Source of the DNA: Hymenopellis radicata
Taxonomy: Eukaryota; Basidiomycota; Agaricomycetes; Agaricales; Physalacriaceae
NCBI GenBank assembly: GCA_015501595.1
Contig: JADNRX010000020.1
Location: 248,001-312,000 of the forward strand
Direction: 5' to 3'
Length of the DNA: 64,000 bases
This document shows positions 33,814-46,381 of the stretch, piece by piece (the first letter of the stretch is position 1; each line of letters begins with the position of its first letter). Below the pieces are notes generated by a model that saw only the letters and a list, made by a program, of their open reading frames with translations, was not told where the DNA came from and searched no databases. The translations under genes were made by a program, and so were the position numbers.

Positions 33814-34912
33814 TACTTCTGTTTTGTTACTTGCAGCCTGGCAGGTTTGATCTTGACACTCTTCGTTCCCCTGGTGATGGCAACTGAGGACTCTTAGCCA
33901 TGTATCTCTCTTGTCCGAGTAAGTCATCTTCATGTGTGTTTGAATTTCTAATGTTGTGGCATTTCCAGAAGGTATGGGAGACTCAGAGTACTTATGTGAC
34001 GGGTTTCCGAGCCTGTGTGTTTGTCTTCTCTCAACTGTGATGACTAGACTCACCACCTGCAAGATAGACTGCAAACGATGGAACCTCGTATGCCGAGTTC
34101 GAACCGCGCCGCAATGTTAGTGTTAAGTATATCCTTTCGATTATGTGGACTGCGCAAGAACTCACCCCTTGTTGACAGGAATACTAGCTACATACATTTG
34201 CCCGCACTAAACTGACGGACCTCCATCCACCCCGAGAAGAGCCGAGTCCATTGCGGGGAGAGCAGGTTGGGGCGCCAGCAAAGAGCCATAACGGTATCTG
34301 ATTGCGGAATGAGTATGTCTGAATATCAGACTAGTATCAGATATTAAAGATATACACCTTAGCTTAATTTCTGTCTCCTTACCTCGCTTAGAACACAGAA
34401 CCCCGGGAGATACAGCCCATTTCGTGGTGGAGTGCTGTGGTCAGACGCGATCAGTCAGCATCTCGATCTGGCGGCAAAGTGTTGTTGTGGTGCCTCCAGT
34501 ACACCCACATATAAATTTAGTACTTACATACATATATAATTCACTATATAAATGTGCGCCACATGTAATCTCACTTGGAACACAGTGGCCGGTCTGTGGT
34601 AGTGGGCGAGCGAAAGTGGTCGAGAAGGTCACGCGACGTAACCCTAGACCGAAATCGAAAATCGAAAATCGAAAATCAACCTCGACCAATCCGCCTACGG
34701 TAATGAGTGTATGTTGTTATACGTTGCAGTACTTCCCTTTGGCATTCAGTTTTTTGTCCTCGAAGGCAATATTTGGCCGGCAGGCTATAGTCGGCCGAAA
34801 GGCGCAGCGGGCGAACGGCAAGTCCCGGGACCATCTAATTGGCAATTAGGCTGTTGCTTCCTAACTTCGTTCATTTCCACTCTCGCTCATCTTCTGGACG
34901 CGATTGTCAACA

Positions 34913-37199
34913 TGAGCTTCAGCATTGAGAAGTCGCTCAAAGCTTTGCGACAAAATCCTCAGAAGGTGGTGTTGGTTCTACCATGATATCCGCTTTCCTG
35001 TTGTCTTCATGCTAACTGGCACAGGTTATCGATAATGCTCGAAAGGGTGATTTACTTGCACTTCGGGACTTAGGAAACCTGTGGCTCGATGTGAGTATCT
35101 CTAGCCTTGTTGTGGTTCACAATATTAGCTCGTTTTAGAAACCAGAAATGCTCTCGATGGGTCTGATCGACAATGTGGTACTTTCATCTAAGCAAAGAGC
35201 CGCCTACCGATTTCTCTCGAGCTTCCTACGAGCGCACTCCCAACTGCGATCGTGCTTTTATGTCCTTTGTTGGACTTTCCAAACTCGTTAATGTGCTGCG
35301 AGATGGACACCCGTATGAAGAGCTCATGCTCCAAGGCTGGCCAGCTCTCTTAAGTGGAGCGTGTTCAATGGTCGCCTCACGCGTTAAATCCCGAGATGCC
35401 ACTCCGGAATCCGTCCGATCTACCTCTGATATCGTATGTGGAACCTGGTACTCCGTCTCTCGAACAGATTCAGTTCGACACGCGATGGTTAAAAACGAAA
35501 GGGACAATTGAAATAGCGACGCACCTGTGGGTCAACGAGGATCTCCATGCAAACCCTAGCAACATCTATCATAGCCATTCCTACCCCCTCTGCTTGCCTC
35601 GACGCCATGCTCTTCGATGGGATCGACGATTATCTCGATCGTGTGGTCAAGTCGAGTGGGGTGACCCAGAAAAGGTCGTGAAAGCTCGCTATGTCGCGTC
35701 TCAAAACCGCCCTCAATGCTCCAAAGCTTGATGATGCGCGTGTGGCGATCTATCTGGACCTTATAGGCCATCTCTCCCGCAAGGGACAACATCCTTTGCG
35801 TAATGCGTTCTTAGCAGCCAATATTATTACCCATCACGGCCAAAGTCGCTGTATCTATGGCCCAGAAACTCAATGCTGGCGGTCCTGAACGGTCTCCTGA
35901 ACGTCTTCGTCGCTGCGTTGGGCTACCTATCAAACTTCCTCGAGTCTACTGATGGTTTTACTTGGATAATACAGGCGTTAAACGCTGGAATGTTACTGGC
36001 CTGGGCGGATGCGTCTCCTCATTTCGGAAAGCTGGATCCGTATGACTACGACATGATCAACCGAATCGTGGAAGACATCGTACCGCGATATCTTGTATAT
36101 CGTTCCGTCATCAAATGCTGTTGATGGGTAAGGATTGCTCGTTTTGTCAACGTACATGGCTAAGCCTATTACAGAACCATGAAGATTGTCGACGATGCGA
36201 AATTACCTCACAGAAATCGTGTGCGAAGCAGTATTGCAAAGGATATCTGGTCCAAGTTTCTAGTCCTTGCCGTTGAACGTCGTATGGTTGCGCTTCATGC
36301 AACTGCGGTCAAGGGCAAATTCATGACCTGTGATAATGTTAAGGCGAGTATCTCATCTCCGTACTTCACTTAATGCATTGGTTTATGGAGCGCAGTGTCA
36401 GAAGATTGATGAGAAGAACAACTTCCAGAAGTGTGCTGGATGCCAGACTACTCTGTATTGTTCGAAGGCGTGCCAAACGCTTGCATGGAAGGAGGGCGGA
36501 CACAAGTCAATGTGTAAGATGAAACAACAAGAGAGACGAGGTAGGCGTATTTTAGACTAGACCAAATGATCAAGCTGATCGGTATTTTAGAGGGCAAGCT
36601 CCAATCAATCACAAAGAGCGATTCCGGTCAGTCATCTCCTTGGATACGAGACAAGCGCAGTACTAATCGAGTTACACACAATAGCGTTCTTCCATGACCT
36701 CGCCACACGCGATGCCTTTCATCATCGACCGCTTCTACAGCGCCTCGCGCAGAAGGAACATCCTAACGTAAAACACTCGGAATTCATCATTTGCATCGAC
36801 TACACCGTCCTTCCGCCAAAGTACAGTCTCAGTTTACTTGCCGACTACGAGAAGGATCAACCGAAGATGTCGCTAAACGGGAGCACTAACGCCGAGGCAC
36901 GCAATGACTCATTTGTCGAGAGAGCGAGACAACACCCCGGCAAATTCACGCTAATTCAAAGTCGGATTAGCAACGGGACAGGAACGCAGTTGGTCACGTC
37001 GGTTAGAACGGGTAATTTCTGGCATTGTGAGGACGATTCTTTCCCTCCTGCTAGTGATTCGGAAGAGGACGACATGGGTGATTCTGAGCGAGAAGAGTAC
37101 CGGAACCGGGACACAAATGTCGATGCGGTGGATTTCAGTCGGGCCAGGCTGATCATCAATTCGATTGCAGCCAGTCTGGGCCAGACGACTGATCTGTAG
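34913..37199 (+). pseudogene. MYND zinc-finger protein gene, decayed in the middle
   Basis: Early exons encode MSFSIEKSLKALRQNPQK, VIDNARKGDLLALRDLGNLW and FMSFVGLSKLVNVLRDGHPY. The MYND finger is CQKIDEKNNFQKCAGC then LYCSKACQTLAWKEGGHKSM, a protein-interaction zinc finger. The last exon (to 37199) encodes AFFHDLATRDAFHHR and an acidic tail. Between about 35490 and 36120 homologous pieces jump frames repeatedly: VKTKGTIEIATHLW after an A run at about 35492, PSACLDAMLFDG, DPEKVVKLAMSRLK, ITAKVAVSMAQKLNAGG, VLNGLLNVFVAALGYLSN and SVIKAVDG. At least five indels are needed. The intron before the MYND exon appears to start with GC rather than GT. Confidence 0.7.
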
Positions 37200-37618
37200 A
37201 AGGCCAACTCATCATGTAAATGCAACCCATTCAATCGAGCATTCAATTGCTACGAACAACAGGCCTATTGTCTCTCTCGTTCCACGAGTAATCGGCATTA
37301 CTATGCCTTGCAAGGGAAATCGGACAAAATGGCGTGGTCCAGAAGGCCTCTTATTGTGTATTGTCGTGCGTATTGTTCTCCAAAGAGACCGCATGCCGCT
37401 CACGTGACTCCATCTATCCCGATATGGGAACTTCAAGTGACCGCCCAAAAACCGCAACGCCTCTTGTTCCAGAATTGGTTCCTTCGTTTTGGCCATCAGT
37501 TCTCCGAGGACAATTGGCCTTGATGGGGCCTCCAAATCGGGATGTTACCTTGTAACTGACGCGCAGGCTCTGGCTATATATAATAAGACAATGACTGTTT
37601 ACTGCCTTCGCGTTTCTC

Positions 37619-39241
37619 ATGGACGTGGCGTCTCCTCCTCGGTATCGCAGGTACTCCAGAGCAGGTCCGGTACCTGCGACTGGATCGGAGCTTCCTGCTT
37701 ACTCCCGCCGTAATACCTTGGCTGCGCCCCTCCAGCCTCCACGAGATCCTACGGAACATCTCTTCCAGCTCGTCGGCAATAACGGGAAGGCATGGGCGAC
37801 TCTGAAGGTCTTTAGCAGCGCCAAATCTGCGAGGTCTTTGCCCACTTTCTACGAGAAAGAAAAGGTCAACGGCTGTGTTGAGCTTCATCTCAAAGGCGGG
37901 GACTGTATATCCGCTGTTGACGTCCGGGTATGTATCTTTCTCTTCTACGTTGTTTGATGTTATTCAACTCTTGTCGTAGATAACGGGACGCGTTATAACT
38001 GGCGCTCATTCCGATGGTGCAATGACATTCCTTGATCTCTCGACGCCGGTATGGGGCAAGTCCTCAGAAGGCAGCAGTCGTACGCCCTCGCCCACGGACT
38101 CTAATAAATTAACGGGACGCCACACTCTGCCATTCTCTATCTCTCTTCCAAGGACCGTAGACATTACGACCAAGACCGATACCCAGACGTTTCCCTTGCC
38201 CGAGACCTTTTTGGAACGGGACTCTCTTGTAACGGTTCAGTACGATATCACAGTGACGCTCTCTCGAGGGAAGCTACGAGCGGATAGTCAGTGCGTATAA
38301 TCTGATCCTCGGTACCTCTTCGGAAGCTGATTTTCTTCGAAGCATCACGACCGCTTTTGGTTATGTTCCTAGTTCACGCCCTGACACTCCTTCGATTCTG
38401 CGACAATACGCGTACACGCATAATTTACCTCTGTCCGGACCAGATGCCGACCCCCAAGGTTGGCACTGTAGCGATCCTATCATGGTATCCCCTCCAAAGT
38501 CAAAGTCCAAGACTAAAAGCGGAACTGTATCATGCGTTGTAAGATTTATTCCTTTCATTCAGTATCTTACCATTCTGACCAACCTGTTTCGTGCAGTTTT
38601 CCCTTCCCAAACCGGTACGTCTCATCTCCTTTGGGGTTTTCTGTCAATAACTGACCTGTTCGGCAGCTTTGTTATACTCGAGGCAGTGTCATACCTTGCA
38701 TGTTAACCCTCGAGGGAAACGATACGGCGGCCGTTGACGCTCTGTGCTCGCCTGGCTCTATCGCTGTCTCTTTACAGAGACGCATCAGGTACAGCTCCAA
38801 GAAGTCCAAAGCAAAAGAGACTCTCGAGGACTGTGGAACAGCCACCTGGTGGCCTTCCGGCAGCTCCCAAAGCACCTCTCACCGTCGCTACATGGAAGGG
38901 GAATTCCGTCTATCAAAGGATCTGCGATCTACCTCCGATATAGGGTGCTTCAGCGTTTCCGTAAGTGCCACCCCGTTCCATCTGCATGGGGGGGCTTCGT
39001 GCTTATTGTCTTCGTTCCTTAGTACTCTGTTGTTCTGAACCCGTTCACCGCTTTGGGCAAGGCCGACCCGAACACGAAGCCTCTCGCTATTGTCCCTGTG
39101 GAAATAGCGACGATGCATGCCAAAGGCCCCCGGGCCCAGTTTTATGCCCCGCCAGCGTACGAACTCTCACGACAGTCGCGGGATACTTGTGATATCCCTT
39201 ATATGACCATGCCCGGCACGTTTGGTCAACGGCCTTTCTAA
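37619..39241 (+). CDS. Arrestin-like protein, paralogue B (intact)
   Basis: Six exons, 37619-37927, 37980-38290, 38343-38538, 38597-38614 (18 nt), 38667-38960 and 39023-39241, sum to 449 codons (448 aa). It has the same architecture as paralogue A: LFQLVGNNGKAWATLKVFSS, LPETFLERDSLVTVQYDITV, LPLSGPDADPQGWH, LCYTRGSVIPCMLTLEGN and a C-terminal KGPRAQFYAPPAYE. It is likely an arrestin-fold adaptor acting at membranes in receptor or transporter trafficking. A PPxY-like PPAYE near the C-terminus could bind a Rsp5-type ubiquitin ligase; this is inference. It is the best template for judging lesions in A. Confidence 0.75.
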
Positions 39242-39377
39242 ACGAACCTCGCTTGTGTTGAGCACAGGTTGACAGGGCAGCGCCCAACGAGCAGATGCTG
39301 GTCGTCATTGTATCTATTGATTTGGTCAAGATCTGTTAAGTATATGCACCTCACGATTTTTCTGCAGTACAGTCCAT

Positions 39378-39690
39378 TTAATAATCCCTTGCATCGTATT
39401 CATCTGTAGCTTTCCTCATTGCATCTCGCATTTCTTTTGTTGTAGCTGTGACATTACTATACTCAATACCACCAAATATACCTTGTCCGCCGAAGAGCTC
39501 AACGCGTCCGAATCCAGACCGAGGCACGAGGAGGGAGGGCAAACTGTCTTCGGACACGTAAGTGATGCGATCAATTTCTTTCTCTTCCGCTCCTCCTCCA
39601 CCACGGTCGTCGTCGCGTCAGAGAAAGTCGGGCGCACTGACTCCACGGCGGTCAGCTGGCACCCGCAGCTTTGTTTTTTCCTTTCTTGTG
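39378..39690 (-). pseudogene. C-terminal coding remnant of an unrecognised gene
   Basis: On the minus strand a protein-like frame reads AEEKEIDRITYVSEDSLPSL, then RSGFGRVELFGGQGIFGG and ends MRKATDEYDARDY at a TAA (39378). In the same frame, upstream of RDDDRGGGG, a TGA (39618-39620) interrupts LRVPADRRGVSAPDFL. It looks like the end of a conserved protein with a nonsense mutation, or an exon whose upstream splice I could not find. Confidence 0.35.
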
Positions 39691-39745
39691 GCCTCGATGT
39701 TTTCGGCCACTCTCTCGACTTTCTGGACTTCGGCTGCGACACGTC

Positions 39746-40555
39746 GTAAGCATTGCGTACTCCTTCTCTATTGGGTGTCTGCAATCGCCCGCTACAAAAT
39801 AATTTTTGCAGTCTCGGAACGCCTATCTCGGTTTGTCACCGCGCGCTCGCTGCTTTCTCCACCGCCGCAACCACTGCTGCCGACACGGACCACCATGCTA
39901 CTGCTTCACGTGTTGGCAGCGGTGACTGCTCCGACTTTCTCTACGCTACGCTTGTGGCTACTTTCATGTATGGCAATGCACTTTTGCTACACTTTCTGCG
40001 CTCCCGTGTATTTTGTGTGGCCGGGACACACAATGCTACACCACTGCTACTTTTTTGCATCGCGGTACTGCTACCGTTTTGAGCATCATGGTACTGCTAC
40101 CATTTCGCATCACGGTACTTCGCATCAACTGCTACCGTTTCGCATCATGGTACTGCTACCTTTGCGCATCCCGTGTATTCTGTGCCGGGACACAGCAGCT
40201 ATGTGCCAAGTGGTACGATGCGGTCCCTTCAGGCCCTTCATTGTTTGGGCATCGTACCGCTCACATCCCAGGGAGATTCCATACTCGATGCGCTGCTGCA
40301 CTCCTTCGGGTTTGGGTATCGCGGCTGACTGCCTTAACTGGAGTCTCCCTGTTACATGTTATTGCTGTCAGTGCATATCATTTTATCTCAAGCATCCAAC
40401 AGTGTCCAAAAGAACTCTTGAAACGGGCATCGTTGTTTACACGTCTCCTACGTGAGTAGTATTCTCAGTCCTTGAAAATAAATACCTACTACATTGCTGG
40501 TGTCTACAAATATTAACAAATGATACTGTACAATGACATCTAAGTAATCTAGCAC
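39746..40555. repeat. Non-coding region with imperfect ~30 bp tandem repeats
   Basis: Around 40062-40180 a unit containing GGTACTGCTACC and TTTCGCATCA recurs about four times with variation. Two copies of a GCCGGGACACA motif flank it (about 40019 and 40184). A long plus-strand open frame across the area is rich in Cys, Tyr, His and Leu from these repeats and I do not treat it as a gene. Confidence 0.45.
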
Positions 40556-41815
40556 TCATACCATATCGTCAATGACAGTTGTTATCCTGCTATATGTGAA
40601 CATAAGCACGTAGGCGTACTTTTCAAACTGGTCCTTTGACATGAATAGCAGCGCCTGCGAAAGCACGGCTTTTATGATCTGTGCCTGCATGCCCTGGTAC
40701 CAGCCAACGAAGCCTTCACGTTTCCATACGCGCAGGAGAATGTCAAGCGCGCCAGGGTGTGTATACTGTTTGTGGTGGAATTCGTGCTTGTGAGGGAGCT
40801 CGTGGCGCTGCACTTCCGCATCCTCGACGTCCGCGCTGCGTGCTTGTATCCGCACCTTGGCCATGATATACGGGTATGTTACCTGCTCGGAGGATTAGCG
40901 TGACAAGAGTAGGCTGAAGAATATGTGGACGCACAACAGTGGCTAGCGTCTTACTCAAAGCGCCAACAAGGAATGAGAGTCCAGGCGACAGCTTGTCAGT
41001 GCCCTTGGCGAGAATAACAATGTTCTTGACGCGCTCGAACATGCCATATGTGATAGCCGGATTGATTGTCAAGATCAATCCCGGCTTTATTCCAAGCCAC
41101 AGGCCACCGATACCCTCCTCTTCGACAATTTCCTTTGCGACACCAAGGAAAGAGTCGTCTTCCGGTTCGTCGCTGCTGGCGGATGCAGGTGTTGATGCAC
41201 CCGACTGGGTCCTCTTCGTCTTACCGACCTGTTGCCGTGTAGCAATGACAGAGACGGGAATGGTGAAGATCTGCGCTAGTGCACCGGCAATGGCACCAAG
41301 AATGAGTTCCATGGCGGTTCCTATCTGGGGTGCCTTGCCGCCTTTGGGCATCTTGCGTATGAGACGGTTCATATATGATGTCCGGACCATAGAGTAGAAG
41401 AAGAAATAGGCATATTCTACAATGACGGTTAACGGTGGGATTAAGCAGTGATAACAGACATACGCATGGAGAACGTGTTCATCATGGTCGCCCCAAATCC
41501 GCGGTAGAGACCGAATATACCCTCCTTCTTGAATATTTGGATTAAGACGCCAAGCATCGACTGGTTCTTTCCCTTTGGAAGCGCCTGGATGCGCGTTTTC
41601 GCGCTGAATCACGTCGTCAACGTCGCCATATACAAAACTGATTTCAGCACATACACATCCAGTGGGTACACCACACTAGAAAACGTTTCCCAATCAATTC
41701 CTTGAGCCAGATCACGAAAAAATGAGACTTACGCCGTACTGAAGCAGCCCCCGAGCGCACCGGCCAAAGCAGCGCCAAATGGCGTGAGTTTAACAGGCTT
41801 TGACTGGACCGACAT
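40556..41815 (-). CDS. Mitochondrial-carrier-family protein, peroxisomal adenine nucleotide transporter type
   Basis: Five exons, 41733-41815, 41655-41675 (21 nt), 41464-41603, 40935-41416 and 40556-40882, give 350 aa with consistent phases. Three carrier repeats are visible, marked by VYPLDVAKTRIQ, TIPVSVIATRQQV and TYPYIMAKVRIQ. The non-canonical second signature (TRQQ) and the long loop after it resemble PMP47/Ant1-like carriers. These import ATP into peroxisomes in exchange for AMP, supporting fatty-acid activation. The gene is intact and divergently oriented to the methyltransferase at 42474. Assignment to the peroxisomal subgroup is by motif resemblance only. Confidence 0.8.
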
Positions 41816-42473
41816 CGCACAGATAAACCGGACAGCAGCGTTGGGGTAATGGAGGTTTTTAAAGGAGGGACCCCGGGAATGGAGAGACACAGAGTACCCA
41901 TGATCATTTCACATGCTTAACAACAGCGGCCAACGCCGTTGCTGAATGCGGATGCAAATCCATCTTCCTGCCCTCCTGCCGTCTTCGAACGTTTCTCAGG
42001 CTTTGATTATGTTTCTCCAACGCTGATTCTCAATTTCGGATCTCTTCACTACTGCAAGACCTCGCCCATGGATTTTAATTGGCCTTGACTTGACTTTCCG
42101 ATTCGGACACGTCGTACTCCCAGGCTAGTAATCCTTCTGAGTAGTGGAGACCGACTCGGTCGGAAGAGTTTCTCTGCCGCGTCGCGTGAAGCAACTAAGA
42201 TGTCTCGCGTTCGTTCGAAGCAGCTCATTCACGGTGGCCTCAGCATGCTGGCTTTTAGTGAGATAGTGAAGGTCTGGATGTGTACAAGCGGTCTAGCACA
42301 GACTGGGTGCCTTTTCATTACAGCAAACCACTTGTTCACGCCGCCATTCAGCCTCCATCACGCTTGCGTCGCGCTGTTGTGTGTATTATCATTGACATTT
42401 GTCAACGGAGAAAAACATGATCGTCGATCAAGGATAGTGTCCAAAAATAGAAACCTCCTTCAAGTTCTCTTCC
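41816..42473. other. Divergent promoter region, carrier and methyltransferase genes
   Basis: No coding exon is supported. The plus-strand frame 42200-42559 overlaps the methyltransferase start in another frame and is treated as chance. Confidence 0.4.
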
Positions 42474-43505
42474 ATGGTGCAAGACCCCAACTTCCCTCCA
42501 AACCTCGACATCAAGCCTCTATACCACCAAGGCGACTGGGGCGATGCATTCTCCCATAAATCGCAGACAGCCGCCATAGAAAAATACGGTATCGCGGGTC
42601 GAGTATGGTATGGTTTGCCGTCTCTTCCATTCGCTGCCCTCTTGATTATGATAATCGACTGAATAGGGAGGCCGCATACGCGCTGATGCTCTATGTCAAT
42701 CCTCCCACTGGACCGCATGAGTGGCTCTTTGATCCCCCATTCATAGCCGCAGATCCTGGCCCACCATTGCCTACGGTGATGATCGAACTGGGATCTGGGA
42801 CCGGGATCGTGGCAAGTGTGTTGGGACGCCTGGGAGGCACGGTAATTGTCACGGATTTGCCTGAGGTAAGTACGAGGTCGTTGTGATTCTTGATACCTGG
42901 GACGCTGGACAATAATAGGTCTGCCCTTTGCTTGAGGCCAATCTGCGGCACGATTCAGAATCATTGTTCGTCCGACCGCTAGCGTGGGGGAATGAAGAAC
43001 ACGCGTTAAAGATTGAGAAAGAGTTTCTCTGCGACAAGCCGTTGACAGATGTTATTTGTAGCGATCTGGTATGCTCCATTCCTCGACAATCAGTATGTTG
43101 TCATTTGACCAACGCTGGGCGTTATAGGTCTACTTCCCCGAACTCCTTGCTCCCCTCCTTCGCACTCTCCTCCACCTCACAGCAAGCTATTCCCCCCGCA
43201 TCATCATATCGTACAAGATCCGCAGTCTACCCAAAGAAACCCCCTTCTGGACTGCATTCGGCCTCTACTTCACCTTCCAACCCGTCCTCATACGAAAAGA
43301 CTTGGACTCAGATTGGGAATGTTTCGGACTGTCGTTTGAGGACACCATGTTCACCTTTGTCGCGCATAGACGGCCTGAATCGCGTCAGTGGAGTATCCCA
43401 AGCTCCGATAGTCAGCTTCTTGCTGGTGTCGGCACGCAGGGGACAGATACGCCCAAAGGCGATGATTCTTTCGACTGTCTGCTATTGATGACGATGGCTA
43501 CCTGA
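42474..43505 (+). CDS. Protein-lysine methyltransferase, METTL21/EFM family
   Basis: Exons 42474-42607, 42667-42865, 42919-43068 and 43128-43505 sum to 287 codons (286 aa), introns 53-59 nt. The Methyltransf_16 fold is clear: the SAM-binding motif VMIELGSGTGIVASVLG, the acidic strand IVTDLPEVCPLLEANL, and SDLVYFPELLAPLLRTLL with the substrate-contact motif. Members methylate lysines of eEF1A, Hsp70 or other abundant proteins in the cytosol. Which substrate applies here cannot be read from the sequence. Confidence 0.8.
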
Positions 43506-44704
43506 ACGTCGATGCCGTATGTGATCGAAACGCTGCTTTATTCCTCCAAGAAACGCCCCAGCGTTGTTACCGCTGCTACCTCGTATGCTGGTGACGCGTA
43601 ACGCATCTTTGCGTTGTCAGGCTTTCATGTCTCGATGGAAAAGATAGAGAGTTAGATTTTGAGACGATGAGTAGGTGTTGCCAATTGGTCGTCGATGAAG
43701 CGTTGTAATGGCGCGCAGCCACCGCGACTGATTTACATGACTTGTCACGCTCTTTTGCATTCCGCTGTATTGCGTAAAATTGATGTCAAGAGTCAAGTTT
43801 CGCGAACCTTGCTTTGCCAATAAATGGGTTTACCTGTGATAGAGGCAGTGCAAGTGGCAAGCATAAGGTAGACGTATCCAAGCGAGAAGCACATTTTAAC
43901 GAGTTCTGTAGGATTCTGTAAAAGATTGGAAGCTGGTAGTACTGCCTTCAGACGCATCAACATCGAGAGGTAAAGATCTCCAATGAGGACCGACAAGAGA
44001 ATATATCATAAGGAGAGACGTCGCCTGAGGACTTCCAAGCCAATACATTGCTTGGTAAAAATCGACAACACGGTGCCACGAACAAAAAGATGACATACCT
44101 ACATACTCCTGCTTCAAAGTCCGATGGAAATGGAGATAGGAATGTCCAATTCAGTGGTCGCTGTAATCCATACAATCTCCGTCGACCTTGATCAAGCTAA
44201 GAAAGATCCCAACATGAACGGAACAGACTAGCACTAATGAAAAGATGATTGTTCATCACAAGTGACAATGAGTGTCCATGGACGATGTATGTGTTCCATC
44301 CGCATTCCGATAGGATGCGTATGAGAGGTACTGTATAGCGGCTGCGAGCTTCAAATTCCGGATACTGGCAATGCAACATGTAGTAACTAAGGCCGAGTTC
44401 TTGAAGCGCATTCGCAGGAAAACACGAGTAGATGATAGAGGAAGAGAAGTAGCGATGGCACAAAGGATGTTCGGGTCTGTAACAGACGTTGGACTGAGGG
44501 GCGAGTGGTGGTCAAGACTCAAGAGCATGACTGGTCACGAGATCAGAAGGGTTGTCAAAAACCATCACGCCCAAAACTTGCGCGCGCTTTGCACTCATTC
44601 TGCGCGCATTATACGTCCTGCTGAGAGTCTCTGAGTTGCTAAAGTAAAGTATCTTAGTCGCTTCTCTAGTTTAAGACATTGACCTGATACATAGGTTGCA
44701 TGAA
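43506..44704. other. Intergenic region with a fragment related to 62.9-63.0 kb
   Basis: No gene is supported. About 43918-43995 resembles 62945-63035 in the same orientation (shared AGATTGGAAGCT and GGTAAAGATCTCCAATGAGG). At 63 kb that sequence is the 3' flank of the F-box gene, so a piece of a further F-box locus probably lies here. Confidence 0.45.
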
Positions 44705-46381
44705 ATGGCGCCTAACGCGGGAGTGTGTCCCACCTGCGGTTTTCTGCCTCTCCAGCCAGATGAACCTCAAAGCGATAGGAGCCCACGCGTAGAAGAACTC
44801 TTACGCTGCAACCATCCCCCACTCGACGTCGAAACCCTGGATTTACGACGCGCCGTCCGAAAATTTACTGGCATCGTGACAGAGCTTGACGAGAGGATCG
44901 TGAAAGCCAAGGAAATGCTCCACAATCTCTCTTTGGCACGAGAAAATGCAGAATGCCGTTTAAACGACGCGAGAAGACTCCTCCATCCTTTACGCTCCAT
45001 CCCCGATGATATTTTGGGGGTCATATTCCAACATTCTGCGACATTACGGGAAGGCAGCCGCCCAGAGTCTGTACTAGATTCGCTCTCTCCACGTGGCGCT
45101 CCGTGGCTGCTCTCGCATGTTTGTCGTCGTTGGAGGAATCTGGTGCTGTCTTCCCCGAACCTGTGGACATTCCTCATGTTGCGGCTGGATGCTCATTCTC
45201 GACATATAACCCCGACCCAATGCGTTTTCAAGACATATCTATGTCTTGAACGCTCCAGAACTCGCCCATTGTCAGTGTGTCTTTACAGCAGCGCAATCAA
45301 GTTTAAAGGCCACCCCGTCCTCCCGCTTTTGCAAGCCAGCGCCGCCCGCTGGAAAAGCTTAAAGGCCGTTCTTGCCCCTTCCTCGCTGGAGTATTTCTCT
45401 GGAACTCCTTTCCCCATTCTTCGCGACCTTCAAATTGAGCTAGTGGCGAGACCTGCGAATAACGTCACGGTCACCACATTCGCGTCTTCGTCCAGCATTG
45501 TCTCATTCAAATGTGTCATTTCTATTTCTCTTGAATATTTAGACCTCCCGTGGACCCAGATAAAGGAATACGCTCATACCGATGCTTTCCAGACTCGTAA
45601 CCTCAAGGCTCTCCGAAAGATGACACGTCTTCACAAGTTAGACCTCGCTGTGGGAAGCACCCATGCTCGTATCACCGTCCCGATCCCTCTGCCAGAATTA
45701 CGCGAACTAAATCTGACTGAATTACCACAGGCGGCTCCGACTCACATGAACGACATGTTCGGTGCATTAGAGATGCCGTCGCTCGCATACCTGAGTATCA
45801 CCTTTCCTCAGCTCATTGACCGGTCCATGCACTTTCCTCCCTCCCACTATGCTCTGGGATATTTGACTACAGTAAACTTCGCATCAGTGGTAATCCGGTC
45901 GGTCACTCGGATAACATCCAACACCTCCTCGCATTTCTTTGCCTCACCCCCAATGTCGTCGAACTTCGCCTCGAGTTGATGGCGTTAACTAAAGAGTTGA
46001 TCGATGGTCTCAACTTCACGAAGACGCCTAGGTTGCCACGCCTTCGTGTTCTCGACGTTAGCGAATGTACAATCCCTTTCAGTGGCTTTTGGGATGTGTT
46101 AGAGACCAGGTAGGTATACAGGTTGACCGCTGTCTGTGATTGCACTTGCTGAGCACATTATCAGGACACTTCACCAAGCAGAACTGACAGCCGCGGGACG
46201 TAACTCCAATGGTCGATGCCTGGAGAAAGTGTGTGTGCCACGCTGGGTGTACATTTACGCACGAGAGAATTATCGAGGTGCTCTTGATGTAGAGTGTGGC
46301 TTCGCGCTCGACGACGACTACTCCGATGATAGTACAGAGTCTGATGATAGTACTGATTCCGATTCTGATTCTGCTGTGTAG
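44705..46381 (+). pseudogene. F-box protein with acidic Asp/Ser tail, copy 1 (5-nt insertion)
   Basis: The frame from ATG 44705 encodes a Cys pair (VCPTCGF), a coiled-coil-like helix, the F-box (LRSIPDDILGVIFQHS, WLLSHVCRRWRNLVLSSPNL) and leucine-rich repeats. F-box proteins recruit substrates to SCF ubiquitin ligases. Against copy 2 (63126) there are five extra bases ACAGT near 45870. They shift the frame, which then ends at 45979; the homologous rest (PRLPRLRVLDISEC) follows in another frame. A 55 nt intron at 46110-46164 joins to RTLHQAELTAAG and a tail of repeated Asp-Ser-Thr. It may still make a truncated F-box protein. Confidence 0.65.

Larger units (their letters stand above)
32219..34702. 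mobile_element. 2.5 kb DNA transposon with ~150 bp inverted ends (outer element of a nested stack)
   Basis: The ends start TACCGTAGGCGGATTGGTCG at 32219, with the complement ending at 34702. Inverted similarity continues for about 150 bp (to roughly 32372 and 34553) with some differences, including a short repeat-number change (GGATTTCC versus CGATTTT units). The flanks carry ATGAGTG on both sides (32212-32218 and 34703-34709), a 7-bp duplication that could be read as 8 bp. No transposase motif is visible in the short internal frames (for example about 32836-33102), so it looks non-autonomous. It lies 80 bp past the ZPR1 stop. Confidence 0.8.

Noticed and set aside
39562..40455. Plus-strand frame of 297 codons
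   Set aside because: It is built from imperfect tandem repeats and is rich in Cys, His and Tyr with no domain. Its first part lies opposite a more protein-like minus-strand remnant.
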